Of a stretch of 64,000 nt of DNA, positions 55,801-64,000 are shown piece after piece; position 1 is the first letter of the stretch, and every line of letters starts with the position of its first letter. Origin of the DNA: Salipiger sp. H15. GTDB lineage: Bacteria > Pseudomonadota > Alphaproteobacteria > Rhodobacterales > Rhodobacteraceae. The stretch lies in contig NZ_CP123384.1 of the NCBI RefSeq assembly GCF_040409955.1, positions 992,001 to 1,056,000 of the forward strand, written 5' to 3'. The translations under genes and the position numbers were made by a program. The notes under the pieces were generated by a model that did not search any database, was not told the origin of the DNA, and saw only the letters and a list, made by a program, of their open reading frames with translations.

Positions 55801-58800
55801 CCCTGCCCCGGCCGTGCCACGCCCCCGGGCAGGGCGGCGGGCGCCATGGTGCTTTCGAAGCGCCGCCCGCCGCGCAGCGCGGCGATGGCGTTGCCGGGCG
55901 TGGCGAGCAGATCCTCGAGCACGAGGTCGGCAAGCTGCGCCAGTTCCGCCTCGCGCGCCGCCTCGGCCCGGCGGCGGGCGCGCAGGCGGCCGGTTGCGGG
56001 CGCGGGCAGCTGCAGGTCGAGCGTGGTCACGCTCACCCCCGGCAGCTCGCGCGGGATGACCCGGGCGGGACCGGCGATGGTGGCCTTGGCGGGATGGGTC
56101 AGCGGCTCGGCCCGCACCTGCGCCGCGCCGGATGTGAGCACGGTCAGCGGCAGCGGGCGCGGCAGCGCCTCCTCGGCCATGGCCTGCGCGAGGAACAGCA
56201 GCGAATAGAAGCCCTGCTCCTGCACCCGGTGGAAGAAGCTCGAGCCGGGGCGGTGCGTCTCGCCCTCGGTCACCAGCCAGAAATGCGCGAGGCGCGTGGG
56301 CAGCCTTCCGCGCAGCGCGAGATCGCGCAGCAGCAGGTCATAGCCCTCGCGGCCACGCTCCGGCGGCAGGATGTAGGCGCTGTCCGAGAGCCGCGCGAAG
56401 GCGTCGCCGGGCCGGACCTCGACCACCGCGTGCCCGGCGGCGACCAGCCGCGCGGCGCAGCGGGCGGCGAGCCCCGCCTCGTCCATGAACATCAGCCAGA
56501 CCTGCGGCTCGGCCCCGGCAAGCCCGGTCGCGACGTCGAGCTCGACCTCGGCGGCGCGCGGCCGCCAGACCGGCTTCCAGCCCCAGGCGCCAACGTCGTC
56601 GCTGCGCATCAGGTACTGCGGCGCAACCTCGGCCTGCGTCCTGCCCGGCGCGATGAAATAGGGGGCGCGCTGGAAGGCGTAGCCCGGCAGCACGACGCGG
56701 TTGCGCCGCGCCCCGCCCCAGACCTGCTCCCAGTCAATCGCCGCGCCGAGCGCCCAGAGACGGCCCAGCACCTCGAACATGTAGCGGTCGTCGGCGATCT
56801 GCTCATCGGGGTGGCGCAGCGAGCTCAGCACCTGCTGCCCCGGCACGTCGGGATGCTGGCGGGCGAGCGAGGAGAGCGCCTTGCCCGGGCCCACCTCGAG
56901 ATAGACCCGGCTCCGCTCGGTCGCCAGCGTGGCGACGCAGTCGGCGAAGCGGACCGTGCCGCGCAGGTGCTGCACCCAGTAGTCGGGGCTGGTGGCCTCC
57001 TCGGGGGTCATCCACGTGCCGCTGCGGTTCGAGGTCAGCGGGATCTGCGGCGGCGAGAGGTCGATCGAGCGCAGGTAGGCTCGGAACTGCTCGAGGATCG
57101 GCTCGAGCATGCGGCTGTGCGCGGCGATGTCGATGGCGATGCGCCGGCACTCGATGCCCTCGGATTTCAGTCTCTGTTCAAGGGCAATCAGGGCCTGCTG
57201 CGGGCCGGAGGCGACCGAGAGCCCGGGCGCGTTGACCGCGCCGAGATCGAGATCGGCGCCGAGATGGCCCCGCAGCGTCTCGGCAGGCAGGCTGACCGAG
57301 AGCATTCCGCCCGCCGGCACGGAATCGAAGAGCCGCCCGCGCAGGTGCACCAGACCGATGCAATCCTCGAAGCTCATCACCCCGGCGAGGCAGGCGGCGG
57401 TGTTCTCGCCCATGGAATGGCCGGCAAGCGCCGCGGGGGTGATCCCCCAGCCCATCCAGAGCCGCGCCAGCGCGACCTCGGTGATCAGGATCAGCGGCAG
57501 TTGCAGCGACGGCGTCTGCAGCGCCGCGTCGGCCGCTGCCTCCTCGCCGGGCGCGGGCAGCCAGAGCGCGCGGATGTCCGCGTCGGTGATCTCGGCCAGC
57601 GCCGAAAGCCCGCGGTCCATCCACTCGGCGAAGACCGGCTCGGTCTCGTAGAGATCGCGCGCCATGCCGGCATATTGCGCGCCGCCGCCGGGGAACATGA
57701 AGACCACGTCGGGCCGATCAAGCGCGCTGTGCGAATGCACCCGGCGGGGATTGTCCTCCTCGAGCAAGCGCGCGGCCTCCTCGTGGCTCCCGGCCACCAC
57801 GACGCGGCGCTTCTCGAAGGCGTGGCGCCCCTCCTTGAGGGTAAAGGCGACATCCGCCAGCGGCTGCTCGGGATGGGCGCGCAGGTGCGCCGCGAGCCGG
57901 TGGGCGTTCGCGTCCAGCGCCGCCTTGCTGCGGCCCGAGAGCGCGAGGATCTGGAACGGCCAGTCGCTTTCCTCCGAGGCGGCGCGCGGCGGCGCCTCCT
58001 GCAGGACGACATGGGCATTGGTCCCGCCGACGCCGAGCGCGTTCACCCCGGCGCGGCGCGGATGGTCCCGGCGCTCCCACGGGGTGAGCGCGTCGTTCAC
58101 CACGAAGGGCGAAGTTTCGAAGTCGATGGCCGGGTTCCGCGCCTCGTAGCCCAGCGAGGGCGGGATCTGCGCGTGGTGCAGCGCCAGCGAGGTCTTGATC
58201 AGCCCCGCCACCCCGGCCGCCGTGTCGAGGTGGCCGATGTTGGTCTTCACCGAGCCGATCCGGCAGTGTCCCTGCCCCGAGCCGCTCTGCGCGAAGGCCT
58301 GGGTCAGCGCCGCCACCTCGATCGGATCACCAAGATAGGTGCCGGTGCCGTGGCATTCGACGTAGTCGATAGTGTCCGAGCCGACCCCCGCCACCGCCTG
58401 CGCCTCGGCGATCGCCTGCGCCTGCCCGTCGACGGAGGGCGCGAGGTATCCCGCCTTGCCCGCGCCGTCGTTGTTGATCGCCGAGCCCTTGATCACCGCC
58501 CAGACGTGGTCGCCGTCGGCCAGCGCGTCCTTCAGGCGGCGCAGCACGACGACCCCCGCGCCGGAGCCGAACACCGTGCCCTGCGCGCGGTGGTCGAAGG
58601 CGTGGCATTCGCCGTCGGGCGAGAGGATCTCGTTTTCCTTGTAGAGATAGCCGCGCGTCTGCGGCAGCTCGATGGTCACCCCGCCCGCCAGCGCCATGTC
58701 GCATTCGCCGTTCAGCAGCGCCTGCACGGCGAAATGGGTGGCCACCAGCGAGGTCGAGCAGGCGGTCTGCACGTTGACCGAGGGCCCGTGCAGGTCGAGC

Positions 58801-59306
58801 ACGTAGCTCAGCCGCGTGGTCAGGAAGTCCTTGTCGTTGCCGGTATGGCGCAGCAGGAACATCCCGGTATTCTCGACGAGGTCGGGGTTCGAGCAGAGGT
58901 TCACGTAGAAATAGCTGCCCATGCCGACGCCGCCGAAGACGCCGATCGCGCCGTCGAAGCTTTCCGGCACGTGGCCGGCGCTCTCCAGCGCCTCCCAGGC
59001 GGTCTCGAGGAACTGGCGGTGCTGCGGGTCCATGATCGCCGCGTCCTTCGGGGCGAAGCCGAAGAACTCCGCGTCGAAGTACTCGAACCCGTCGAGCGGC
59101 GCGCCGAAGGGCACGTAGTCGCGGTGGCGCAGCAGGCCCGGGTCCTCTCCCGCGGCGAGCAGCTCAGCCTCGCTGAACCGGCGGATCGAACGGACACCGG
59201 AGCGCAGGTTCTCCCAATAGGCAGAGATGTCCCCGGCCCCCGGAAGATGCGCCGCCATCCCGACGATGGCTATGTCCGTTTCGGCAACATCCAGACGCAA
59301 ATCCAA
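52848..59306 (-). CDS. Type I PKS: KS-AT-KR-DH-carrier-TE
   Basis: A 2,152-residue one-module polyketide synthase. KS: Cys in TACSTS (near 182) and His in HGTGTYLGD and NIGHLD. AT: Ser in GHSMGE (near 631), with IAAHSRM where malonyl-type enzymes have HAFH, so extender choice is unclear. KR: GGFGGIG (near 1177) and Tyr in DYVAANEYLNAF. A DH-like domain follows (HRTRDGDALLPG near 1420; HPALFDIATG near 1585), an unusual KR-then-DH order. Carrier: Ser in LGGHSLIAV (near 1801). TE: GFSGGG (near 1950) and late His in PGDHDSMV. TTG 59306 is the best start (GAGG eight bases before); the open frame extends further upstream. Confidence 0.9.
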   Translation of the reverse strand: MDLRLDVAETDIAIVGMAAHLPGAGDISAYWENLRSGVRSIRRFSEAELLAAGEDPGLLRHRDYVPFGAPLDGFEYFDAEFFGFAPKDAAIMDPQHRQFLETAWEALESAGHVPESFDGAIGVFGGVGMGSYFYVNLCSNPDLVENTGMFLLRHTGNDKDFLTTRLSYVLDLHGPSVNVQTACSTSLVATHFAVQALLNGECDMALAGGVTIELPQTRGYLYKENEILSPDGECHAFDHRAQGTVFGSGAGVVVLRRLKDALADGDHVWAVIKGSAINNDGAGKAGYLAPSVDGQAQAIAEAQAVAGVGSDTIDYVECHGTGTYLGDPIEVAALTQAFAQSGSGQGHCRIGSVKTNIGHLDTAAGVAGLIKTSLALHHAQIPPSLGYEARNPAIDFETSPFVVNDALTPWERRDHPRRAGVNALGVGGTNAHVVLQEAPPRAASEESDWPFQILALSGRSKAALDANAHRLAAHLRAHPEQPLADVAFTLKEGRHAFEKRRVVVAGSHEEAARLLEEDNPRRVHSHSALDRPDVVFMFPGGGAQYAGMARDLYETEPVFAEWMDRGLSALAEITDADIRALWLPAPGEEAAADAALQTPSLQLPLILITEVALARLWMGWGITPAALAGHSMGENTAACLAGVMSFEDCIGLVHLRGRLFDSVPAGGMLSVSLPAETLRGHLGADLDLGAVNAPGLSVASGPQQALIALEQRLKSEGIECRRIAIDIAAHSRMLEPILEQFRAYLRSIDLSPPQIPLTSNRSGTWMTPEEATSPDYWVQHLRGTVRFADCVATLATERSRVYLEVGPGKALSSLARQHPDVPGQQVLSSLRHPDEQIADDRYMFEVLGRLWALGAAIDWEQVWGGARRNRVVLPGYAFQRAPYFIAPGRTQAEVAPQYLMRSDDVGAWGWKPVWRPRAAEVELDVATGLAGAEPQVWLMFMDEAGLAARCAARLVAAGHAVVEVRPGDAFARLSDSAYILPPERGREGYDLLLRDLALRGRLPTRLAHFWLVTEGETHRPGSSFFHRVQEQGFYSLLFLAQAMAEEALPRPLPLTVLTSGAAQVRAEPLTHPAKATIAGPARVIPRELPGVSVTTLDLQLPAPATGRLRARRRAEAAREAELAQLADLVLEDLLATPGNAIAALRGGRRFESTMAPAALPGGVARPGQGTYLLTGGFGGIGLTLGMDFARQGAKLVLVARRALPDRALWAEHLARHAPQDVLSRRIRAVQALEAAGAEVMVAAADVCNRAQLQAVRDVAEARFGRITGVIHGAGVIDDAPLLTKTPASVEDVFTPKIHGTEVLGEVFPDGACDWIALFSSSSTVTAPAGQVDYVAANEYLNAFARARAGGQTRVTAINWGIWNEVGMAAEAVAARRGELPAPPVEPTGLPLLDEATFDARGNRLFTTRLSAADWIIDEHRTRDGDALLPGTGYLTLAAHALKAQREERPFEIRDLTFLRPLRVAEGGAREMRLRLTRRDEGYGFEVLADATLNSRRGFALTAQATLALLPMPSPAPLDLAAIRARCGAALRDPAGGRLAAAQEVQLRFGPRWKVLDSRALGQGEGLAELSLAPEAAGDDCLLHPALFDIATGWAMELIAGWEPTHLWVPVSYARVRVHAPLTDRIVSWVRSAAENSAASETASFDVTLSAPDGTVLLEVSGFTLRRLASPDLLKAAPRLTAAEVEFDEAGTTQPLSPAEERLAHNLGQGILPAEGVEAFARALSLGLPQVVVSSLDLVALTRQTAAATAEKAEGQKFDRPQLDGDYVAPEGEIERTLAGFWEELLGVQNVGAEDGFFDLGGHSLIAVRLFAMVKKAFRVDFPISVLFEAPTIRSCAALIAARTGHREAPGAQGGAAEAQTPERRFTHLVPMHDGEGGPRRPFFLVAGMFGNVLNLRHLAHLLGADRPFYGLQAKGLYGGEAPHETIEAAAADYIAEMRQVQPEGPYMVGGFSGGGITAFEIARQLEAMGEEVALCVLLDTPLPVRRPLARGDRLRIQWQEARAKGPLYPLVWARNRLRWEIARRRAATGTGAEAGHAFHNAEIEAAFLQAVAGYRMRRWDGPLVLYRPPLVGKWRVGAGRMVNSERAYVLHDNDWGQYAPQVEVHEVPGDHDSMVLEPNVRVLAAQLRRAIAGAEAAPDEGALPALSVRAAE

Positions 59307-59499
59307 GAACCAACCCTCACTCGCACGAACCCGCGATGTCACGTGCCGTAAAATAAGAATACGGAGAAAATTGGGCGCAAACCCGACCGCCCCACCCTCC
59401 GGGGAAACAAAGCAGCACCTTTGCGCTGCACTGTCCGCCTTGTTCGAGGTTACCAAGAAAGGGCGGCGCTGTCTGCCGCCCCTCCCGGCCGCCGGAGAC

Positions 59500-60867
59500 T
59501 CACCCCCCCTGCGCGACCAGTGCCAGGATGGCCGGCCAGTTGAGCATCACCGCCAGCCCCGCCAGCGCCGCGCCGAGCAGCGCGAAGACGAGGTCGTGCA
59601 GCGGGTCCCAGACGCCCATGCGCCGCGCCAGCCAGACCACCACCGGGTAGGCCAGCAGGAAGGCCGCGCCATAGCCGAGCAGCGCGCCGATCAGGCCGTA
59701 GCTCTCGAGCCCGACGAGGATGCAGACCACCATAAGCACCGCCCGCGCCAGCGCCAGCGTGAAGAAGCTGCGGCTGTCGCCCGCCGCCAGCGCCGCCTGG
59801 TCGTAGGTCTGCACGACGATCTGCGGCATCTGCATGCAGGCGATGATCACCGTGACCGCCCCGGCGGCGAGGTAGCGGTCGTCGTACATCAGCGCGACCA
59901 ACCAGTGCCCGCAGACCGCGAAGCTGGCGACCAGCAGCAGCAGCGGCCCGGTGACCGAGCAGCGCATCTTGCGCAGGCGCAGGAAGTTCCGGCGGCTCTC
60001 GCGCGGGGGGCTCTCGCGGTAGATCGGGATCAGCACCTTGCGGGTGACCATCCCGCCCAGCAGCATCGGGAAGGAGGCGAGGAAATAGCCGATGTTGTAG
60101 ACCCCGAAGGCATCGAGGCTGAGGTACTTGCCGATCAGGATCTTGTCGCCCTGGCTGAAGAAGAAGCCGCAGACGGTGGACAGGAAGATCCACTTGCCGA
60201 AATGCACCAGCTCGTGCCGCGCCTCGGCCTCCATGCGGAAGCGGTTGCGCTGGCCCGGCAGCAGCAGCGAATTGGCGATCACCTCGAAGAGGCTGCTGAC
60301 CAGCCCCGAGACCACCAGCGCCCAGACCGAGCCCGTCGCCCAGGCCAGCAGCACCGCGCTGACGACGCCCACGCTTTGCGTGAGCAGGTCGATCAGCGTG
60401 ACCCGCCCGAGCAGCAGGTGCCGGTTGGCGCTGTCCATCCGCGTCGGGCGGAAGCCGACGATGAGCAGCGACAGCGCCGCCGCGGGCAGAAGCTGCAGCA
60501 GCTGCGGCTCGTCGTAGAAGGCCGACATCGGCCAGGCCAGCGCGCAGGCCGAGAGCCACAGCCCCGCCCCGCGCAGCACCTGGATGGTCCAGGCCGTGTC
60601 GAGGAAGTCGCGGTCGTCGCCGCGGCGGCTCTGCAGGATGGCCGGGGTGACGCCCACGTCCGAGAACTGCATGAGCCCCATCAGGAACACCGAGACCAGC
60701 GCCATGAGGCCGAAGGCCTCGGGGAAGAGCAGCCGGGTGAGCAGCAGGTTGCTGGCCAGCCGCAGCATCTGCGCAAAGCCGAATCCCCCGACGGTGAGCA
60801 GCGACGAGCGCAGCACGCGCGCGCCGAGCGAGGCGCCGGAGAATCTCTGGAAAAGGGCTGTGGTCAC
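59500..60867 (-). CDS. Polysaccharide flippase, Wzx type
   Basis: A 455-residue protein with about twelve to fourteen membrane helices of the MOP (Wzx/PST) family. It flips lipid-linked oligosaccharide units to the outer face of the inner membrane for polymerisation. The N-terminal LGARVLRSSLLTVGGFGFAQMLRLASN and SDVGVTPAILQSRRGDD are typical of the PST-2 branch. Start GTG 60867 overlaps the stop of the GT2 gene (GTGA); the frame upstream is not membrane-like. With the polymerase (28301) and chain-length protein (44917) it completes a Wzx/Wzy-dependent export system. The 193-bp gap towards the PKS gene is AT-richer and likely holds the PKS promoter. Confidence 0.88.
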   Translation of the reverse strand: MTTALFQRFSGASLGARVLRSSLLTVGGFGFAQMLRLASNLLLTRLLFPEAFGLMALVSVFLMGLMQFSDVGVTPAILQSRRGDDRDFLDTAWTIQVLRGAGLWLSACALAWPMSAFYDEPQLLQLLPAAALSLLIVGFRPTRMDSANRHLLLGRVTLIDLLTQSVGVVSAVLLAWATGSVWALVVSGLVSSLFEVIANSLLLPGQRNRFRMEAEARHELVHFGKWIFLSTVCGFFFSQGDKILIGKYLSLDAFGVYNIGYFLASFPMLLGGMVTRKVLIPIYRESPPRESRRNFLRLRKMRCSVTGPLLLLVASFAVCGHWLVALMYDDRYLAAGAVTVIIACMQMPQIVVQTYDQAALAAGDSRSFFTLALARAVLMVVCILVGLESYGLIGALLGYGAAFLLAYPVVVWLARRMGVWDPLHDLVFALLGAALAGLAVMLNWPAILALVAQGG

Positions 60868-61730
60868 CGGCTGCGGCTCCAATCGGGGCGGGCCTGCGGG
60901 GTCAGCCGCACCAGCAGCGCGACGCCGGTGTAGACGGCGAAGCCCAGCGGGTCGCGCAGCGCCATGCGCAGCTTGCCATGCGCCGACAGCGGCAGCTTGT
61001 CGTCGTTGCCCAGCAGCCGCGGGTAGAGCGCGCCGACCTGCGCCACGCCGGCATCCTGCCGGCGCCGCACGCGGACGAGGGCGCGCAGCCCCTCGGCGAT
61101 GGGCCATTCGTAATGGGCGGTCACGGCGACGCGCTCCTCGGGGGTGAAGCTCAGCCGCACGAAAGTGTCGTCCGAGATGATGTCGGGGAAGTCCTGCCAG
61201 CGGGCGCGGCCCTCGGCATTGACCGCGAAGACGCCGCAGCCGGGCACGCCGCGGGCCATGAAGGGCACCTGCCGCCAGGTGCGGGCATAGGCGCGCGCCG
61301 CCCAGCCATGGGCGGTGATCCGCAGCCGCCCGCTGGCATAGCGCGCCCCGGGGCGCGACAGCGCGGCGTGGAGCTGCGCGAGCAGCCCCCTGCTCACCGT
61401 GACGTCGGCGTCGAGGTAGATGCGGTTGCCGGATCGCGCCGCGGCGTCGCCGGCGTTGAGCGCGGCGAGCTTGCCGCCCTCGGCGCGCTCGATCACCCGC
61501 AGGCCCCAGCCGCGTGACGCGAAGTCATCCGCGACGGCCCGCGCGCGGTCCGCAGTGTCGTCACGGCAGCCGTTGGCGACGACGATCACCTCGGGGGGCG
61601 GCGCTTCGCCGGGCCAGTCCGAGGCCAGAAGCGCCTTCAGGCACGCGCCGATCAGCGCGCTTTCATTGCTGGCCGGCAGGATCACCGAAACGGCGGGATC
61701 GCCGGAGAACCGAAACTCGTCAGACGCCAT
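60864..61730 (-). CDS. Glycosyltransferase family 2 protein
   Basis: A 288-residue GT-A enzyme. The fold starts VSVILPASNESALIGACLKAL, followed by VVANGCRDDTADRA, the acceptor/donor run ERAEGGKLAALNAG and the DxD motif in YLDADVTV (near 118). The C-terminus contains a hydrophobic stretch (FAVYTGVALLVRL) that may anchor it. ATG 61730 is chosen because the family homology starts there; earlier residues are not credible. It is the first gene of a two-gene minus-strand unit with the flippase. It is divergent from the GT4 gene at 61886, and the 155 bp between should hold promoters for both. Confidence 0.86.
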   Translation of the reverse strand: MASDEFRFSGDPAVSVILPASNESALIGACLKALLASDWPGEAPPPEVIVVANGCRDDTADRARAVADDFASRGWGLRVIERAEGGKLAALNAGDAAARSGNRIYLDADVTVSRGLLAQLHAALSRPGARYASGRLRITAHGWAARAYARTWRQVPFMARGVPGCGVFAVNAEGRARWQDFPDIISDDTFVRLSFTPEERVAVTAHYEWPIAEGLRALVRVRRRQDAGVAQVGALYPRLLGNDDKLPLSAHGKLRMALRDPLGFAVYTGVALLVRLTPQARPDWSRSR

Positions 61731-61885
61731 GACCCGTACCAAGGACGACACACCTGCAGAACTCTTGCACCAGCACAGGGTGGCTTTGCCAGCAAACTGT
61801 GGCCAAAGAATGATGACAGGCAATGTGTTGTGTATTTGCCGGGCGGAAGTGCCGCAAGGTCCGCCCGGAGCATGTGGGGGGTCGA

Positions 61886-63097
61886 TTGCCTCAGAAACTT
61901 CGCATCGGGTATCTCGTGCCCCAGTTCCCGGGGCAGACGCACATCTTCTTCTGGCGGGAGGTGCAGGCGCTCGAACGGATGGGCCACGAGGTGCACCTGC
62001 TGTCGACCCGCGTGCCGCCGCTGGGGCTGATCGCGCACAGCTGGTCCAAGGAGGCCATCGCCCGCACCACCTACCTCGGCGAGGTCCGGCCGCTGAGCGC
62101 CGCCGGGGCCGCGGCGCTGCTGCTGCCGCGCGGCCTGCTGCTCGACCTGCTGCGCGAAGGGCCGCGCTTTGCCAGGGACGTGGCGCTGACGCTCTCGGCC
62201 GCCGCGGCGCTGCGCGACTATGCCGCCGCGCACCGCCTCGACCACGTGCACGTGCACAGCTGCGGCCGCGCCGCGCTGGTGGCGAACCTCGCGCACCGGC
62301 TCGGCGGCGTGCCCTACTCGCTGACGCTGCACGGGCCGCTTTCGGACTACGGCCCCGGCCAGCGGGTGAAATGGCGCGGCGCCGCCTTTGCCACGGTGAT
62401 CACCCGCAGGCTGACCGAGGAGCTGCACGCGGCGCTCGCCGGGCACCTGCCGCCGCGGCTGGTGATCCGGCCGATGGGGGTCGATACCGACGTGCTGCGC
62501 CGCGACCTGCCCTATGTCCCGCCCGAGAAGGGCCGACCGGTGCGGCTGTTCTCCTGCGGGCGGCTGAACGTGGTGAAGGGCCACCAGGACCTGATGTCGG
62601 CCATGCGCCAGCTGCTCGACCAGGGCGTGGACGTGCGGCTCGAGATCGCCGGCGAGGATGACGCGGGCGGCTCGGGCTACCGCAAGGAGCTCGCGGCGCA
62701 CCTGCGCAAGCTGCGGCTGCAGGACCACGTGAAGCTGCTCGGGGCGATCGACGCCGGGGCGGTGCGCGACAAGCTGCTCTCGGCCCATGCCTTCGTGCTG
62801 GCCTCGTGGCACGAGCCGCTCGGCGTCGCCTACATGGAGGCGATGGCCTGCGGCGTGCCGACGATTGGCACCGACGCGGGCGGCGTGCGCGAGCTGATCG
62901 ACGACGGCCATAGCGGCAAGCTGGTGGCGCCGAAGGATCCGACCGCGCTGGCCCGGGCGATCCGCGAGCTGGCGCAGAACCCCGAGAGCGCCCGGCGCTT
63001 CGGCGAGGCGGGCCGGGCCCGCGTCGAGGAAGGCTTCCGCGCCAGCCTCGGCGCCGAGACGCTGGTCGAGGAGATCCTCCGCGCGCGGCAGGGATAG
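61886..63097 (+). CDS. Glycosyltransferase family 4 protein
   Basis: A 403-residue GT-B enzyme of the colanic-acid WcaL/ExoL-like kind. The N-terminus PQKLRIGYLVPQFPGQTHIFFWRE is highly conserved in this group; the donor half has LFSCGRLNVVKGHQDLM and SWHEPLGVAYMEAMACG, the E-x7-E site. TTG 61886 is the likely start (GGGGGG at five-base spacing); GTG 61874 and an ATG at 61823 are alternatives, the latter giving an Arg/Cys-rich start not found in relatives. It is the only plus-strand gene here and ends before the paired hairpin copy 2. It contributes another sugar to the locus product. Confidence 0.83.
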   Translation: MPQKLRIGYLVPQFPGQTHIFFWREVQALERMGHEVHLLSTRVPPLGLIAHSWSKEAIARTTYLGEVRPLSAAGAAALLLPRGLLLDLLREGPRFARDVALTLSAAAALRDYAAAHRLDHVHVHSCGRAALVANLAHRLGGVPYSLTLHGPLSDYGPGQRVKWRGAAFATVITRRLTEELHAALAGHLPPRLVIRPMGVDTDVLRRDLPYVPPEKGRPVRLFSCGRLNVVKGHQDLMSAMRQLLDQGVDVRLEIAGEDDAGGSGYRKELAAHLRKLRLQDHVKLLGAIDAGAVRDKLLSAHAFVLASWHEPLGVAYMEAMACGVPTIGTDAGGVRELIDDGHSGKLVAPKDPTALARAIRELAQNPESARRFGEAGRARVEEGFRASLGAETLVEEILRARQG

Positions 63098-63100
63098 GGC

Positions 63101-63145
63101 CAACGGCCTTGGAAGGCCGTTGCAAATCCCTTCGAAGGGATTTGC
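63101..63145. terminator. Paired hairpin, bidirectional terminator (copy 2)
   Basis: CAACGGCCTT (63101-63110) pairs with AAGGCCGTTG (63113-63122). It is followed by a perfect 24-bp palindrome (63122-63145) with the same TTCGAA centre as copy 1 at 4980-5003. The stems differ from copy 1 in sequence, but each change is matched on the other arm. It lies between convergent genes. Confidence 0.7.
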
Positions 63146-63148
63146 GGC

Positions 63149-64000
63149 TCAGAGCCCGGCGGCGGGGACTTCCTCGCCCGGCGCGTCCTCGAAGCCCAGA
63201 AGTTCGACCGAGAAGAGCGTCACCCGCCCCGCCGGCCCGTCGGCGATGAGCCGCCCCGAGGCGTCGCGGGTGAAGCTGTAGCCCTGCCGCGATCCCGGCA
63301 GCAGCGCCCGGTCCTGCCCGGGGCCGCCGTGCAGGTGATCGTCGCCGCCGCCCCCGACCAGCACGTCGTCCCCCGCCCCGCCGAGCAGGATGTCGGGACG
63401 CGCCGTGCCCTCGAGCCGCCCGCCCTCCGGCGCGGCGCGCAGCAGCAGCCCGTCGTCGAAGGTGCCCGCCTCGCGCGTCTCCCAGCCGGTCGGGGCCGAG
63501 GCGTTGTAGCTCATCAGCATGTCCCAGCGCGGGTTGGCGTCGTCGAGGTGGCGCAGCGCGCCCCAGCTGCCCCATTGCGAGGCCTGCGCGACATCGACGA
63601 AGGCGTTGAACAGCGTGCCCCCGGCGGCGATCCAGCCGGTCAGCAGCTGCTCGTAGAGCTTGGCCATCTCGGGCGTGTAGTTGAAGGTCTCGAAGAACCC
63701 GGTGAGCCGCGCATCCTGCAGGCGCTCGGCCTGCGCCGCCACGTGGGTGCCGCCCTCGTACATCACCAGCCGCAGCCCGGCCGCCTCGGCCACCCCGGCG
63801 TGATAGGGCAGGATCTCGCCCGTCAGTTCCGCCAGCGATCCCTCCTGCAGCGCCAGCGCCACCGGCAGGATCGCCGCGTCGAAGCGATGCTGGCGCACGT
63901 ATTCGCGCAGGGCGACGCGGCGCAGCCCCTGCGCCTCGCCGTCTTCCTGCGCCTGCATCTCGGCGCGCGAGAGCCAGTCGTCCATCTGCGCCGCCATCTC
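63149..64000 (-). CDS. RTX-type calcium-binding secreted protein, 3' part
   Basis: The C-terminal 283 codons of a protein whose frame stays open to the window edge, so the start lies outside. The last third holds RTX nonapeptide-like repeats (GGAGDDVLVGGGGDDHLHGG near residue 210-230 of the visible part), which bind calcium and form a beta roll in proteins exported by type I secretion. The preceding part contains TGEILPYHAGVAEAAG and NYTPEMAKLYEQLLTG and does not match an enzyme family I know. Such proteins often bind or process surface polysaccharide. Its position next to the polysaccharide locus suggests that role. No secretion system genes are visible. Confidence 0.7.
   Translation of the reverse strand, partial: EMAAQMDDWLSRAEMQAQEDGEAQGLRRVALREYVRQHRFDAAILPVALALQEGSLAELTGEILPYHAGVAEAAGLRLVMYEGGTHVAAQAERLQDARLTGFFETFNYTPEMAKLYEQLLTGWIAAGGTLFNAFVDVAQASQWGSWGALRHLDDANPRWDMLMSYNASAPTGWETREAGTFDDGLLLRAAPEGGRLEGTARPDILLGGAGDDVLVGGGGDDHLHGGPGQDRALLPGSRQGYSFTRDASGRLIADGPAGRVTLFSVELLGFEDAPGEEVPAAGL

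Noticed and set aside
54990-59351. Long plus-strand open frame opposite the PKS
   Set aside because: Shadow of the PKS coding strand in GC-rich DNA; no domain or start signal.

Overview
The window is high-GC DNA with gene content and spacing typical of the Roseobacter/Rhodobacter group of Alphaproteobacteria (Rhodobacterales, perhaps near Salipiger). That placement rests on the kinds of genes present (DUF58/DUF4159 membrane pair, DUF1523, GlcDEF, creatinase, Soe/Dms-type sulfite enzyme, Hsp20 behind an RpoH promoter), on frequent ATGA/GTGA gene overlaps and on base composition. No search was possible. I saw no rRNA, tRNA, IS element, phage or CRISPR.

The left part (1-28,000) is mostly ordinary chromosome. 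It runs: tail of a DUF58 gene and two large membrane proteins of the MoxR/BatA type; CopD-family and DUF599 membrane proteins on the minus strand; the glycolate oxidase operon glcD-glcE-glcF with an inverted repeat at its promoter; two overlapping secreted trypsin-like proteases; a small heat-shock protein with a near-consensus sigma-32 promoter; a secreted unknown protein preceded by a coupled small ORF; a secreted phytase-like esterase with a four-fold 11-bp-period direct repeat upstream that looks like a Pho box; a small Moco-domain protein; an arylformamidase-like hydrolase; succinate-semialdehyde dehydrogenase; creatinase; DUF1523; and a four-gene minus-strand unit for a cytoplasmic molybdenum oxidoreductase (SoeABC-like sulfite dehydrogenase) plus a tandem SnoaL-like protein.

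The right part (about 26,750-64,000) is one large surface-polysaccharide locus. It has glycosyltransferases (nine counting the WecG type), a Wzy/ligase-type polymerase, a Wzx-type flippase, a Wzz-type chain-length protein, a CpsD-like ATPase, an acyltransferase with an SGNH domain, a GMC oxidoreductase, SDR/epimerase enzymes and Gfo/Idh/MocA dehydrogenases. In the middle sits a complete small NRPS-PKS assembly line: a 4'-phosphopantetheinyl transferase; an NRPS with formyltransferase, adenylation and carrier domains in which a luciferase-like monooxygenase is inserted inside the adenylation domain; a glycosyltransferase; and a PKS with KS-AT-KR-DH-carrier-TE domains.

The adenylation pocket read by eye resembles a glycine code. 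The simplest model is that the line makes a small N-formylated, possibly oxidised, glycine-plus-C2 acyl unit that is glycosylated or used to decorate the polysaccharide built by the surrounding genes. This NRPS-PKS-polysaccharide coupling is the best candidate here for an undescribed system. The locus ends with a 3' part of an RTX-type calcium-binding secreted protein. Two copies of a paired-hairpin element with compensating base changes (near 4,958 and 63,101) mark gene ends at the two sides of the window.
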